The notes beneath the pieces are model-generated. The model worked only from the letters and a program-made list of their open reading frames with translations, searched no databases and was not told the DNA's origin. Positions 37,070 to 49,855 of a stretch of DNA of 64,000 nucleotides are shown piece by piece. Within the stretch, counting starts at the first letter, position 1; every line of letters begins with the position of its first letter. The position numbers were made by a program, and so were the translations under genes. The DNA is from Marivivens niveibacter (GTDB lineage: Bacteria > Pseudomonadota > Alphaproteobacteria > Rhodobacterales > Rhodobacteraceae), in assembly GCF_002150005.2 (NCBI RefSeq), contig NZ_MSPP01000003.1:1-64000 (forward strand), in the 5' to 3' direction.

Positions 37070-38007
37070 AACTACTGATCACCCGCGAAATCGCGCAGCC
37101 GGTCATGGACCAAGCTGCAGAACGATTTGACGTGACTGTAAACACCAGCGGGCCGCTGAATGCGGAACAGGCCGCGCAGGCGATGGCCGACTATGATCTG
37201 ATCCTACCGACCTTGGGCGACGATTTTTCGGCAACTGCGTTTGCGGGTGATCTGCGATGCAAGATGTTGGGTAATTTTGGCGTGGGCTATAACCATATCG
37301 ACGTAGACGCGGCGGCGCGGGTTGGTGTGGCCGTGTCGAACACACCTGACGTTCTGACTGACGCCACTGCTGACATCGGTATGACGCTATTATTGGCCAC
37401 TGCCCGCCGCGCGGGCGAAGGCGAACGCATGGTCCGCGCGGGCCAATGGGAAGGTTTCGGGCCAAAGGTGGGGCTGGGCACGCAGGTCAGCGGGAAAAGC
37501 GTTGCGATCATTGGTATGGGGCGCATTGGTCAGGCGGTGGCGCATCGTTGCCATTATGGGTTTGGCATGAATGTCGTATTTTATAACCGCAGCCGCAAAG
37601 ACGTCTCAATGCCCGCCCGTCAGGTCAATACCTTGGCCGAGGCGATGGGGGCTGATTTTGTCGTTGTGACAGTCCCGGGCGGTGCTGAAACCCGAAACCT
37701 GATCGACGCTGCGGCGCTGTCTGCGATGAAGCCCCACGGTATTTTCATCAATATTGCCCGCGGTGAAGTCGTAGACGAAGAAGCGTTGATAGACGCCTTG
37801 GAAAACGGCGCAATCCGCGGCGCGGGTTTGGACGTTTATGCAAACGAACCGCATGTGCCAGAACGTTTGGTGGCATTGGAAAATACGGTGCTGTTACCGC
37901 ATTTGGGATCTGCAACGCATGAAACCCGACAGGCAATGGCGCAAATGGCGTTGGATAACATCATTGCATTTGCGGATGGCCAGCAGCCACCGCAGCAGGT
38001 GAATTAA
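37066..38007 (+). CDS. 2-hydroxyacid dehydrogenase (glyoxylate/hydroxypyruvate reductase type)
   Basis: A 313-residue D-2-hydroxyacid dehydrogenase. The nucleotide loop GMGRIGQ lies near 149-155. The catalytic Arg is in NIARGEVVDEEAL (about 229-241), the Glu in YANEPHVP and the His in LPHLGSAT. GhrB/glycerate-dehydrogenase-like enzymes have this length. The start is TTG at 37066, overlapping the csaA stop (TTGA). Substrate preference (glyoxylate, hydroxypyruvate) is inferred. Its stop abuts the converging tdk stop. Confidence 0.9.
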   Translation: MKLLITREIAQPVMDQAAERFDVTVNTSGPLNAEQAAQAMADYDLILPTLGDDFSATAFAGDLRCKMLGNFGVGYNHIDVDAAARVGVAVSNTPDVLTDATADIGMTLLLATARRAGEGERMVRAGQWEGFGPKVGLGTQVSGKSVAIIGMGRIGQAVAHRCHYGFGMNVVFYNRSRKDVSMPARQVNTLAEAMGADFVVVTVPGGAETRNLIDAAALSAMKPHGIFINIARGEVVDEEALIDALENGAIRGAGLDVYANEPHVPERLVALENTVLLPHLGSATHETRQAMAQMALDNIIAFADGQQPPQQVN

Positions 38008-38586
38008 TTATTCGCCCACAGCTTCGCGCCAATGTTTGCGACATAGCGAAACATAACGGTCGTTGCCGCCGATCGAGACCTGATCGCCTGCGGTGACGAC
38101 ATTGCCGTTTTCGTCTTTGCGGATAACCATCGTGGCCTTTTTCCCGCAGTGGCAAATTGTGCGGACTTCGCGCATTTCATCGGCCAATGCCAGCAGTGCA
38201 GCGGACCCAGGGAAAAGCTGACCCAGAAAATCAACGCGCAAGCCGTAGCACATGACGGGCACCTTGAGGTCATCAACCGCACGGGCCAATTGCCAGACTT
38301 GGGGTTCGGTCAAAAACTGGGCTTCGTCCACGAAGATACAGGCGCATGGACCAGCGTTCAGGCGCGTCTGAATTTTTTCAAACAAATCGTCGTTGGCAGC
38401 ATAGGTATCCGCCTGCGCGGAAATTCCGATGCGGCTGGCAATCACGCCTTGGCCTGCGCGATCGTCCATCTGCGCTGTCAGCAGATAGGTCTGCATCCCA
38501 CGTTCGATATAGTTGTATGACGCCTGAAGCAGGATCGTAGATTTGCCCGCGTTCATCGTTGAAAAATTGAAATACAGCTTTGCCAT
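38008..38586 (-). CDS. tdk: Thymidine kinase
   Basis: A 192-residue type II thymidine kinase for pyrimidine salvage. The P-loop is MNAGKST at 11-17, the catalytic Glu and DxQ-type region is in IFVDEAQFL, and the zinc lasso cysteines are in CHCGKKA and the C-terminal CRKHW. Length matches E. coli Tdk. The ATG at 38586 is followed upstream by a 288-bp gap (38587-38874) in which I see no gene. Confidence 0.95.
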   Translation of the reverse strand: MAKLYFNFSTMNAGKSTILLQASYNYIERGMQTYLLTAQMDDRAGQGVIASRIGISAQADTYAANDDLFEKIQTRLNAGPCACIFVDEAQFLTEPQVWQLARAVDDLKVPVMCYGLRVDFLGQLFPGSAALLALADEMREVRTICHCGKKATMVIRKDENGNVVTAGDQVSIGGNDRYVSLCRKHWREAVGE

Positions 38587-38874
38587 AGCGCAGGAATAAT
38601 CGGCCTATAGCCCTGATTTCAAGAGTAGAAAAAATGGCCAGAGACGGTGGAGCGAGGCTCGGCGCAGGATGCCGAAGTTCGCGCAGGATGGGGACACTAT
38701 CCCTGGCCAAAGCAGCGGAAAACGCGCTGCAACTCGGAAACACAATAAAAACGCAATGGGGTATGCGCTTAACTGTAGGTTTTAAATGACATTCTTTGCA
38801 TATTTGTTTAATGGGAAACTGTAGATGTATTTCCCCAGTGGGCGGGGGGATCATGTTTTGGGGAACGCAGAACT

Positions 38875-39321
38875 TTGAACAGCTATCTGAAAAAACATAC
38901 CGAGGCTTTGGTCAAAGACGTCGGAATCGAGGCAGCTTGCCGTCTGACCGGAAAATCCAAAGCAACTTTGGGGCGTTACTATTCCGAAGCGGATGAGCAT
39001 TCGGACAGATATATTCCGGTAGATGCAGTTGCCGCACTAGAAGCCGCAGCATCGTATCCTCACGTGACATCCGCCTTGGCAGAGCTGAAAGGCGCAACCA
39101 TTTCGCTGGATCAATCACCGTCTAACAGCAAAAGCGGCGGAATTAATTCGGACGTCATCGCGCTAAGCCAACGGTTTGCGATGCTGATGGCCGAGTACAA
39201 TCAGTCGATCGAAGACGGCGTGATTTCCATCAACGAAGCAAAACGCCTGCTGCGCGAAACGGTCGCCCTGCAAAAGGTGCTGATCGAAATGAAGCTTCAT
39301 CTAGAAGACGAAGCTATCTGA
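38875..39321 (+). CDS. Conserved hypothetical protein with possible HTH
   Basis: A 148-residue protein I do not recognise with certainty. The N-terminal part (about 17-36, GIEAACRLTGKSKATLGRYY) has the shape of a helix-turn-helix, and the rest is predicted helical and charged, ending in a probable coiled segment (about 100-145). The start is a TTG at 38875 with GGGGA about 10 bases upstream; no in-frame ATG gives a full-length product. The stop meets the converging KAS III gene base to base. It may be a small regulator. Confidence 0.7.
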   Translation: MNSYLKKHTEALVKDVGIEAACRLTGKSKATLGRYYSEADEHSDRYIPVDAVAALEAAASYPHVTSALAELKGATISLDQSPSNSKSGGINSDVIALSQRFAMLMAEYNQSIEDGVISINEAKRLLRETVALQKVLIEMKLHLEDEAI

Positions 39322-40434
39322 TTATTTGCGGCGCAGGATGACCGAGCCTACGGAATAACCTGCGCCGAACGAACAGATCAGACCGGCATCGCCCGACGTC
39401 AGATCGTCAGAATATTTATCAAACGCAATAATCGACCCTGCCGACGATGTGTTTGCATAGTCTTGCAGGATATTTGGCTGCTCGCCGTCCTCTGGCGTGC
39501 GGCCCAGAACCTTTTTCCCGATGTAATCGTTCATGGTTTTGTTGGCCTGATGCAGCCATAGGCGTTTCAGATCGTCCGCTGCGATGCCTTCGTCTGCCAT
39601 GTGATCAGCGATATGGGCGCTGACCAACGGTAGCACCTCTTTGAACACCTTGCGGCCGTTTTGCATGAACCGCATATCACGGCGGTCGTCCATTGCGTCA
39701 CGGGTCGGGCGCAGGAACCCCATGTTATTGCGGATGTTGTTCGAAAATTTCGATGCGCAGCGGGTGGATAGAACGCTGAATCCGTCCTGACCTTCGTCGC
39801 GTTCCAAAATAACGGCTGTCGCCACATCGCCAAAGATGAAATGACAATCGCGGTCGCGCCACTCCAAATGGCCAGAGGTGATTTCAGGCGATACCACCAT
39901 CGCGCGGCGGATCGATCCAGATCGGATCATGTCGGCGGCGGTCTGAATACCGAATGTCGCCGACGAACAGGCAACATTCATGTCAAACGCCATGCCGCCC
40001 GCGCCCAGAAGGTCCTGAATTTCTACGGCCATCGCAGGGTAGGCGCGCTCCATGTTGGATGCAGCACAAAGGATCAGGTCGATGTCTTCGCCCGTTAGCC
40101 CTGCGCGGTCCAGCGCGATTTGCGCAGCCTTTACGCCCATTTCGGCCATCATGGATGGGTCTTCGTCACTGCGTTCGGGATAACGCGGGTACATGCGGGT
40201 CGGGTCCAGAATACCGTCTTTGGTCATCACGTAACGGCTTTGGATGCCGGATGCCGCGACGATGAAATCAGAGCTGGAGTGCGGTACAGCCGCGCGTTCA
40301 CCGGCGGCAATCGCATCGGCGTATTGTTCGTTTTGCAGATCAGCATAGGCATTGAATGCCTGCACCAGTTCGTCGTTGGAAATGGCGTATGGCGGCGTGA
40401 AAACGCCGGTGGCAGTCAGAACAACACTATGCAT
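39322..40434 (-). CDS. Beta-ketoacyl-ACP synthase III family protein (PA3286-like FabH2)
   Basis: A 370-residue KAS III enzyme with the full triad: C156 (NVACSSATFG), H295 (LHQANK) and N328 (YANTSSAG). Its start (SVVLTATGVFTPPYAISNDE) and the long insertion after residue 25 match the Pseudomonas PA3286 type, which condenses octanoyl-CoA with malonyl-ACP and shunts beta-oxidation products into fatty acid synthesis. It is therefore not the housekeeping FabH. AAGGAGG precedes the ATG at 40434; upstream in-frame codons to 40530 precede that site and are excluded. It lies downstream of carB, separated by a terminator. Confidence 0.88.
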   Translation of the reverse strand: MHSVVLTATGVFTPPYAISNDELVQAFNAYADLQNEQYADAIAAGERAAVPHSSSDFIVAASGIQSRYVMTKDGILDPTRMYPRYPERSDEDPSMMAEMGVKAAQIALDRAGLTGEDIDLILCAASNMERAYPAMAVEIQDLLGAGGMAFDMNVACSSATFGIQTAADMIRSGSIRRAMVVSPEITSGHLEWRDRDCHFIFGDVATAVILERDEGQDGFSVLSTRCASKFSNNIRNNMGFLRPTRDAMDDRRDMRFMQNGRKVFKEVLPLVSAHIADHMADEGIAADDLKRLWLHQANKTMNDYIGKKVLGRTPEDGEQPNILQDYANTSSAGSIIAFDKYSDDLTSGDAGLICSFGAGYSVGSVILRRK

Positions 40435-40516
40435 TGGGGCCTCCTTCGCAGTGCATGGATTTTGGGCGCTAACGAGGGGATTGTCCATAACGTCGCAGGG
40501 CGGACGTGACGTAACG

Positions 40517-40545
40517 AAAAGGCCGGTCACATGGACCGGCCTTTT
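40517..40545 (-). terminator. Rho-independent terminator after carB
   Basis: A 12-bp stem AAAAGGCCGGTC/GACCGGCCTTTT lies 20 bp beyond the carB stop. On the minus strand it ends in TTTT. Because both flanks are A/T runs it could act in both directions. Confidence 0.85.
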
Positions 40546-40565
40546 GTATCTTATTTTCGCGTTTT

Positions 40566-43877
<3,312 letters not shown>

Positions 43878-44220
43878 GGGACCCTCATATGTTTTTGGCA
43901 GCAGAAAACAGAGCGCAAGCGGCGCTCAAATTGTTGGGCGTTATAGGCATCGAACGGCGCGGCGCAAGGGGCTAATGTTCATGTTTCCCGATTTCGGCCA
44001 AGTTTTCGCACCCAGCGTAAAGGTGACGTGACTATTCGTAATAAAATTCCAAAAACTGCCCCTGTCTGGCGTGAAAAATTGCACAGTCTGACGGTTGATA
44101 ACGTCGCTTTGGGGGCCATCTCCGTCATGAATAGAATCGGTTTGGATAATAGCGGTTGTGGTTTGATCGATTATCTGGTGTCACAACGCCCAACCTAACT
44201 AGGACGCATAGATTGCAGCG
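43878..44220. other. 343-bp intergenic region carB/pabB
   Basis: Divergent region between carB (minus) and pabB (plus). The carB-proximal part shows no clear promoter to me. The pabB-proximal part carries a 56-codon open frame (44028-44198), listed separately. No repeat or RNA gene is apparent. Confidence 0.4.
44028..44198 (+). CDS. Possible small protein upstream of pabB (56 aa)
   Basis: An open frame starts with GTG at 44028, with AAAGGT just upstream, and runs 56 codons to TAA at 44198, 22 bp before pabB. The product would start VTIRNKIPKTAPVWREKL and end LIDYLVSQRPT, soluble and mildly basic. Codon use is plausible but not decisive, and I do not recognise the sequence. The frame stays open upstream to about 43947. 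It could be a leader peptide, a small protein or chance. Confidence 0.28.
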   Translation: MTIRNKIPKTAPVWREKLHSLTVDNVALGAISVMNRIGLDNSGCGLIDYLVSQRPT

Positions 44221-45309
44221 ATGAAAATCTACTTTGATAAAGGCCCAAACGGCACCGCCGCCCAGTTTGACGCGCCCGATCAGGTCATCGAAGCATGGAC
44301 GCCTGATGACGTTCCCGCTGCTCTTTCGGCCCTAGCCGCCGCCGATGGGTGGCTAGCGGGGTATTGCAGCTATGAACTGGGCTACGCGTTAGAGCCGAAA
44401 CTGGCGGACCTGATGCCAGCAGATCGAAACCTGCCTTTGCTTCGGTTCGGTGTTTACTCGGGTTGGGTGGAAGGCGCGTTGCCTGACGCGGGCGGCGATA
44501 TCGGTGCGCTGCACCCTGTATGGTCGCAGGGGGAACATGCGGCTGCTATCAAATGCGTGCGCGACTATATTGCGGCGGGCGATATTTATCAGGCCAACCT
44601 GACCTTTCCGATCGACACCACCGTATCGGGTGACCCGGCCGCGCTATATGCTCGGCTGGCCGCGCATCAGCCTGTTGGACATGGCGCGTTTGTGCAGCAG
44701 GATGGCCCAACGATCCTGTCGCGGTCGCCCGAACTGTTTTTCCGCACAACGAACGGCGCGATCGAAACCGCCCCAATGAAGGGCACCATGCCGCGCGGCG
44801 CCACCCCGCAAGAGGACGCCGCGAACAAAGCGTTCCTGTCATCCGACGAAAAAAACCGCGCTGAAAACCTGATGATCGTGGATTTGCTGCGCAACGATAT
44901 CAGCCGCGTGTCAAAGGCAGGTACGGTCAAGGTGCCTGATCTGTTCCACGTCCAGACCTTTGCGACGGTCCACCAGATGATCAGCCGCGTGCGGGCCGAA
45001 TTGAATGACGGCGTGACCCTGCCCGATATCCTGACGGCTCTGTTCCCATGCGGGTCAATCACGGGCGCGCCAAAGGTCCGCGCGATGGAGGTTATCCGCG
45101 AACTAGAACCCGCGCCGCGCGACATCTATTGCGGGTCCGTCGGATGGTACGCGCCCAACGGCGACAGCGAATTTAACGTGGCGATCCGCACCCTGACCGT
45201 CGACGGAGACCGCGCCACGCTGAATGTCGGGGGCGGCATCGTCTGGGATTCCCGCGCCGCCGACGAATACCAAGAGGCCCTGTGGAAGGCCCGTTTCGCA
45301 CAGTTTTAG
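44221..45309 (+). CDS. pabB: Aminodeoxychorismate synthase component I
   Basis: A 362-residue chorismate-binding enzyme making 4-amino-4-deoxychorismate for folate. Conserved blocks include the CVRDYIAAGDIYQANLTF segment (about 117-134), APMKGTMPRG with the catalytic Lys region, and PCGSITGAPKVRAMEVI near 281. PabB-type rather than TrpE-type is inferred from the shorter N-terminus (about 110 residues before the core) and the IYQANLT motif. No glutamine amidotransferase is adjacent. Confidence 0.9.
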   Translation: MKIYFDKGPNGTAAQFDAPDQVIEAWTPDDVPAALSALAAADGWLAGYCSYELGYALEPKLADLMPADRNLPLLRFGVYSGWVEGALPDAGGDIGALHPVWSQGEHAAAIKCVRDYIAAGDIYQANLTFPIDTTVSGDPAALYARLAAHQPVGHGAFVQQDGPTILSRSPELFFRTTNGAIETAPMKGTMPRGATPQEDAANKAFLSSDEKNRAENLMIVDLLRNDISRVSKAGTVKVPDLFHVQTFATVHQMISRVRAELNDGVTLPDILTALFPCGSITGAPKVRAMEVIRELEPAPRDIYCGSVGWYAPNGDSEFNVAIRTLTVDGDRATLNVGGGIVWDSRAADEYQEALWKARFAQF

Positions 45310-45341
45310 TATAAGTTTGGCCGTGAATGACGCGGCTTTGC

Positions 45342-45370
45342 TTGACATCTGGGCATGAACGCTGTGTATC
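45342..45370 (+). promoter_or_regulatory. Candidate sigma-70 promoter for aspS
   Basis: A perfect TTGACA at 45342-45347 is followed after 17 bp by TGTATC (45365-45370, 3 of 6 matches to TATAAT). It lies 39 bp before the aspS start codon, in the gap after pabB. Confidence 0.4.
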
Positions 45371-45408
45371 GGCTCGAAACCCCGAAAACCCTAAGGGATA
45401 TTGAATTC

Positions 45409-47193
45409 ATGCACGCCTATCGCACACACAATTGCGCTCAGCTGACCAAAGAAAACGTTGGTGAAACCGTCCGCCTGTCGGGCTGGGTCCACCGCGTCCG
45501 CGACCACGGCGGCATCCTGTTTATCGACCTACGTGATACATACGGTGTGACGCAGGTTCTGTGTGACCCTGACAGCCCTGTCTTTGCAGAGGTCGAAAAG
45601 GTCCGCAGCGAATGGTGTATCCGCATCGACGGCACCGTCAAAGCCCGCGATCCTGAACTGGTGAACCCAAAACTGCCGACCGGCGAAGTCGAAGTGTTCG
45701 TTCGTGATATCGAAATTCTGGGCTCGGCTGGCGAATTGCCGCTGATGGTGTTCGGTGATCAGGAATACCCTGAAGAAACCCGCCTGAAATACCGTTATCT
45801 GGACCTGCGCCGCGACGTGATGCAGACCAACATGAAAATGCGTTCGGACGTTGTTCGTTCGATGCGCGAGCGCATGTGGAACAACGGTTTCCGCGAATTC
45901 CAGACGCCAATCATCACCGCATCGTCCCCAGAAGGTGCGCGCGATTTCTTGGTTCCTTCGCGTCTGCACCCTGGTAAATTCTACGCGCTGCCACAGGCTC
46001 CTCAGCAGTTCAAACAGCTGATCATGGTGTCGGGCTACGACAAATATTTCCAGATCGCCCCATGTTTCCGCGACGAAGATCCACGCGCTGACCGTTCGCC
46101 AACCGATTTCTATCAGTTGGACATGGAAATGTCGTTCGCGACCCAGCAAGACATCTTTGACACCATTTCCCCAGTTCTGGCTGGCGTGTTCGAAGAATTC
46201 GGCGGCGGCAAAAAGGTCGACAACCCAGCCGAATGGCCACAGATTTCGTACCGTGACGCGGCGCTGTGGTATGGTTCGGACAAACCTGACCTGCGTAACC
46301 CGATCAAGATGCAGGTTGTTTCCGAACACTTTGCGGGCTCTGGTTTCGCGATCTTCTCGAAACTGCTGGAGCAGGAAGGCACCGAAATCCGTGCGATCCC
46401 TGCGCCTAAAGGCGGCAGCCGCAAATTCTGTGACCGCATGAACGCCTTCGCACAGAAAGAGGGCCTGCCTGGCATGGGCTACATCTTCTGGCGCGATCAA
46501 GGCGAAGGCATGGAAGCCGCTGGCCCGCTGGCGAAAAACATCGGCCCAGAGCGGACCGAGGCAATCCGTCAGCAACTGGGTCTGGGCGTTGGCGATGCTG
46601 CGTTCTTCTTGGGTGGTAAGCCTAAAGCGTTCGAATCCGTTGCGGGCAAGGCGCGTAATGTCATCGGTGAAGAGCTGGGCCTGACCGACCAAGACCGTTT
46701 CGCGTTCGCTTGGATCGTGGATTTCCCGATCTACGAAAAAGACGAAGAAACCGGCGACATCGATTTCGAACACAACCCGTTCTCGATGCCTCAGGGCGGC
46801 ATGGATGCGCTGATGGGCGACCCGCTAGAGGTCAAAGGCTATCAGTACGATCTGGCTTGTAACGGCTACGAATTGGTGTCGGGTGCGATCCGTAACCACA
46901 AACCAGAGATCATGGTCAAAGCGTTCGAACTGGCTGGTTACGGCGAAGAAGAGGTTAAGAACCGCTTTGGTGCGCTGTTTAACGCGTTCCACTACGGCGC
47001 TCCTCCGCACGGTGGCTGTGCTGCGGGTATCGACCGTATCGTGATGCTGCTGGCTGAACAGTCGAACATCCGCGAAGTCATGATGTTCCCAATGAACCAG
47101 CGCGCCGAAGATCTGATGATGAACGCGCCTAGCGCACCATTGAATGAACAGCTGCGCGAACTGTCGCTGCGCGTGATCCCGCAAGAAGACTGA
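45409..47193 (+). CDS. aspS: Aspartyl-tRNA synthetase
   Basis: A 594-residue class IIb synthetase. An N-terminal OB-fold anticodon domain ([21 protein letters not shown], split across about 23-43) is followed by the catalytic core with motif 2 ([10 protein letters not shown]), a GAD insertion domain (about 290-420) and motif 3 (GIDRIVM near 543-549). The bacterial length and the GAD domain fit AspRS; alphaproteobacteria often use it as a nondiscriminating enzyme, which cannot be judged here. The start at 45409 (AAGGGA upstream) is chosen over an in-frame ATG at 45355 that precedes the family N-terminus. Confidence 0.97.
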   Translation: MHAYRTHNCAQLTKENVGETVRLSGWVHRVRDHGGILFIDLRDTYGVTQVLCDPDSPVFAEVEKVRSEWCIRIDGTVKARDPELVNPKLPTGEVEVFVRDIEILGSAGELPLMVFGDQEYPEETRLKYRYLDLRRDVMQTNMKMRSDVVRSMRERMWNNGFREFQTPIITASSPEGARDFLVPSRLHPGKFYALPQAPQQFKQLIMVSGYDKYFQIAPCFRDEDPRADRSPTDFYQLDMEMSFATQQDIFDTISPVLAGVFEEFGGGKKVDNPAEWPQISYRDAALWYGSDKPDLRNPIKMQVVSEHFAGSGFAIFSKLLEQEGTEIRAIPAPKGGSRKFCDRMNAFAQKEGLPGMGYIFWRDQGEGMEAAGPLAKNIGPERTEAIRQQLGLGVGDAAFFLGGKPKAFESVAGKARNVIGEELGLTDQDRFAFAWIVDFPIYEKDEETGDIDFEHNPFSMPQGGMDALMGDPLEVKGYQYDLACNGYELVSGAIRNHKPEIMVKAFELAGYGEEEVKNRFGALFNAFHYGAPPHGGCAAGIDRIVMLLAEQSNIREVMMFPMNQRAEDLMMNAPSAPLNEQLRELSLRVIPQED

Positions 47194-47212
47194 TCACTTT
47201 TCCGCTGATTTC

Positions 47213-47244
47213 AAAGGCCGGTAGGGAAACCTACCGGCCTTTTT
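47213..47244 (+). terminator. Rho-independent terminator after aspS
   Basis: A 13-bp perfect stem (AAAGGCCGGTAGG/CCTACCGGCCTTT) with a GAAA loop is followed by a T-tract, 20 bp after the aspS stop. Confidence 0.92.
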
Positions 47245-47279
47245 GTTATGTGTAAGGTGAATCGCATAAAGGGGGCGGT

Positions 47280-48665
47280 ATGCGCACACAGGCAGAAATT
47301 GCGCAAATCAGGTATGGTCTGGGATTGTCGCCGCATGTCAGGTCGCCGACCGTTCCCAACGATATGTTGGATCGTTTGACGCGGTTTGATGCCGATGCCG
47401 TGCGTTTCCCGATCCCTTTGTTTGATGCCGCTCATCCAACATTACTGGAACAGCGGCTCATGCGCCGTGAACGCAGCGCCGCTGGTCAATCAGGCGACCC
47501 GATTGCCATAGCCGAAGTTCAAGAACGCTATCAGGCCCAAAGAAAAGCCCGCCGTGATGCAGAGTGGTTGCATTTTCGGACCAACCTTGCGCGCGGAGCA
47601 TGGGGCGAAGATGCATTTCGCGAACGGCTCGCACGGTTTTGGGGCGACCATTTCACGGTTGCATCGCGTGTGCACGAAAGCAGCCATTTGGTTGCACCCT
47701 ATATCGAAACAGCCATCAGGCCGAATATGACGGGCCTGTTTGCGGATCTGTTATGGGCCGCGGTGACTCATCCAATGATGATTGGGTATCTGGATCAGGG
47801 GCGATCCTATGGACCGAACAGCGTCTTGGGGCTGCGGCGCGGGTTGGGGTTGAATGAAAATCTGGCTCGGGAATTGTTGGAACTGCATACGCTGGGCATT
47901 GATGGCAGCTATGACCAAGATGATGTTCGCGAATTGGCTGAATTGTTAACGGGTCTGACGTATCGCCCTGATCGCGGTTTGTATTTTGATGCGGGCCGTG
48001 CAGAACCGGGTTCAGAGACCGTTCTGGGCCGTACGTATATGGCCGTTGCGGATATGTCGGTATTGCGTGCTGCGGTAGATGATATCGCGGCGCATCCCGA
48101 TACAGCGTTTCACATTGCCCGCAAATTGGTCGTGCATTTTATTTCAGACGAACCGGACACGGCATTGGTCGCCGCATTAGCTGCGCGATTTGCTGAAACG
48201 GGCGGCGATCTGATGGCGGTTTATGATGCGTTGTTATCAAACGCAGCTGCGTGGGAACCCCTAGCCATGAAGGTTAAACAGCCGATGGGGTTTGTAACAT
48301 CGACCTTTCGGGCGTTGGGCACGGACGTTGAACGGTTTTTCGACGCCCGACATACACACATCAAAAACGGTATTTACGTTCCGATGCAGACGATGGGGCA
48401 GGAATGGGAACACCCCATCAGCCCCGAAGGATGGCCCGAAGAGGCTGAAGCATGGGTCACACCCCAAGGCATGGCAGGCCGGATTAATTGGGCGATGACA
48501 GCGCCAGAACGCTGGGTTGATGAATTGCCCGACCCTAGGGAGTTTGTGGTGGCAGCGCTGGGCAACGGCGCGGATGCTGAATTGCGCTTTGCCGCACATG
48601 CTGCTGAATCTGTGCGCGATGGTGTGGGGATCGTTCTGGCCTCTGCTGCGTTTCAACGGAGATGA
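47280..48665 (+). CDS. DUF1800 family protein
   Basis: A 461-residue DUF1800 protein. Recognisable parts are the RYGLGL-type start, FWGDHFTVASR (about 119-129), the GLNENLARELLELHTLG motif (about 190-206), DVRELAELLTGLT and FHIARKLVVHFISDEPD. DUF1800 genes occur almost always upstream of a DUF1501 gene, as here. The pair is thought to be secreted, but no biochemical role is established. No clear signal peptide is seen in this member. The ATG at 47280 follows AAGGGGG. It overlaps the next gene by 4 bp. Confidence 0.88.
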   Translation: MRTQAEIAQIRYGLGLSPHVRSPTVPNDMLDRLTRFDADAVRFPIPLFDAAHPTLLEQRLMRRERSAAGQSGDPIAIAEVQERYQAQRKARRDAEWLHFRTNLARGAWGEDAFRERLARFWGDHFTVASRVHESSHLVAPYIETAIRPNMTGLFADLLWAAVTHPMMIGYLDQGRSYGPNSVLGLRRGLGLNENLARELLELHTLGIDGSYDQDDVRELAELLTGLTYRPDRGLYFDAGRAEPGSETVLGRTYMAVADMSVLRAAVDDIAAHPDTAFHIARKLVVHFISDEPDTALVAALAARFAETGGDLMAVYDALLSNAAAWEPLAMKVKQPMGFVTSTFRALGTDVERFFDARHTHIKNGIYVPMQTMGQEWEHPISPEGWPEEAEAWVTPQGMAGRINWAMTAPERWVDELPDPREFVVAALGNGADAELRFAAHAAESVRDGVGIVLASAAFQRR

Positions 48666-49855
48666 CAATGATTGGACGCCGTGGATTTTTAAAACAAGGT
48701 CTGGCACTGGGCTGTTCGGCGGCTGCATCGCCGTTTATGACGCCGATCGCTTTTGCTTCGGCGCCGTGGAACACGCGGTTGGTGGTGATTGTCCTGCGTG
48801 GTGCGATGGATGGATTGCACATGGTGCAGCCTTATGGGGATCCAGCCTTTGCAGGGTATCGTCCGAATTTGGCCATGTCGCCCGATCAAGGTGGCTTTGA
48901 TTTGGATGGATTTTTCGCCATGCATGGCGATTTGGCGCCTTTGTGGCCATTGTGGCAGGCGGGCGAATTGGGCTTTGTCCACGCTGTCTCTACGCCCTAC
49001 CGCGATAAACGCAGCCATTTTGACGGACAGGATATTCTAGAGGCAGGCGGCTATCAGGTGGGGGATGTCGATGGCGGGTGGCTAAACCGTTTGGTGTCCC
49101 ATTTGCCTGCGTCTACCCCGGAAATCGCTTATGCGGTTGGGCGCGAGCAGATGTTGATTTTGTCGGGGCAGGCGGATGTGTCCAGTTGGTCACCTGACGC
49201 CACGCTATCGCTCAGCCCCCAAGCGCAACGTTTGCTGCAACGCGTCTACGAAGGCGACCCACTGTTTGAACAGGCCAGTTTGGATGCGATCAATATCGCC
49301 CAAGGGTTAACGTCATCAGAAGATATGACCGATGACGACACCATGATGGGTGTGGCAAACGGGGGGCATGTGGAAATCGCGAAATTCGCGGCATCCCGTT
49401 TGGCGGGCGATGCGCGGATCGCAAGTTTTTCGTTGAACGGCTGGGATACGCACGTCAAACAAAATCGCAACTTGCGAAAATCATTCGCTAATCTGTCTGA
49501 TGTTATCCTGACGCTACGGGCCTATTTGGGCCCAGTCTGGCAAAATACGGCCGTGATCGCGATGACAGAGTTCGGCCGCACCGTAGCGGAAAACGGGAAT
49601 GAAGGCACCGACCATGGAACAGGCGGTGCAATGCTAACGGCGGGCGGCGCAATCCGCGGCGGGCGCGTTGTCACGAACTGGCCGGGTTTGGCCGAGGCCG
49701 ATTTATACGCGCGCCGCGATTTGATGCCGACCCAAGACGTCCGCGCGATTGCCGGATGGATCATGCGCGGCGCTACAGATGTGCCGTTGGACGTTATTCG
49801 TGATGCCGTGTTCCCAGGGGTAGATATGGGAACCGACCCGAAATTTTTCCGCTGA
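48662..49855 (+). CDS. DUF1501 family protein with Tat signal
   Basis: A 397-residue DUF1501 (sulfatase/alkaline-phosphatase-like fold) protein. The N-terminal GRRGFLKQGLALGCSAAASP has the twin-Arg pattern and a hydrophobic stretch ending near ASA, predicting Tat export. Core motifs are VVIVLRGAMDGLHMV, SHFDGQDILE, SLNGWDTHVKQN and TEFGRTVAENGNEGTDHGTGG, the last two resembling metal-binding His/Asp sites. ATG codons at 48662 (overlapping the previous stop) and 48668 are both possible. Function is unknown; it is likely to act with the DUF1800 partner. Confidence 0.88.
   Translation: MTMIGRRGFLKQGLALGCSAAASPFMTPIAFASAPWNTRLVVIVLRGAMDGLHMVQPYGDPAFAGYRPNLAMSPDQGGFDLDGFFAMHGDLAPLWPLWQAGELGFVHAVSTPYRDKRSHFDGQDILEAGGYQVGDVDGGWLNRLVSHLPASTPEIAYAVGREQMLILSGQADVSSWSPDATLSLSPQAQRLLQRVYEGDPLFEQASLDAINIAQGLTSSEDMTDDDTMMGVANGGHVEIAKFAASRLAGDARIASFSLNGWDTHVKQNRNLRKSFANLSDVILTLRAYLGPVWQNTAVIAMTEFGRTVAENGNEGTDHGTGGAMLTAGGAIRGGRVVTNWPGLAEADLYARRDLMPTQDVRAIAGWIMRGATDVPLDVIRDAVFPGVDMGTDPKFFR

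Noticed and set aside
45529-46773. 414-codon minus-strand frame antisense to aspS
   Set aside because: A shadow of a highly biased gene; composition is unnatural and aspS is complete.
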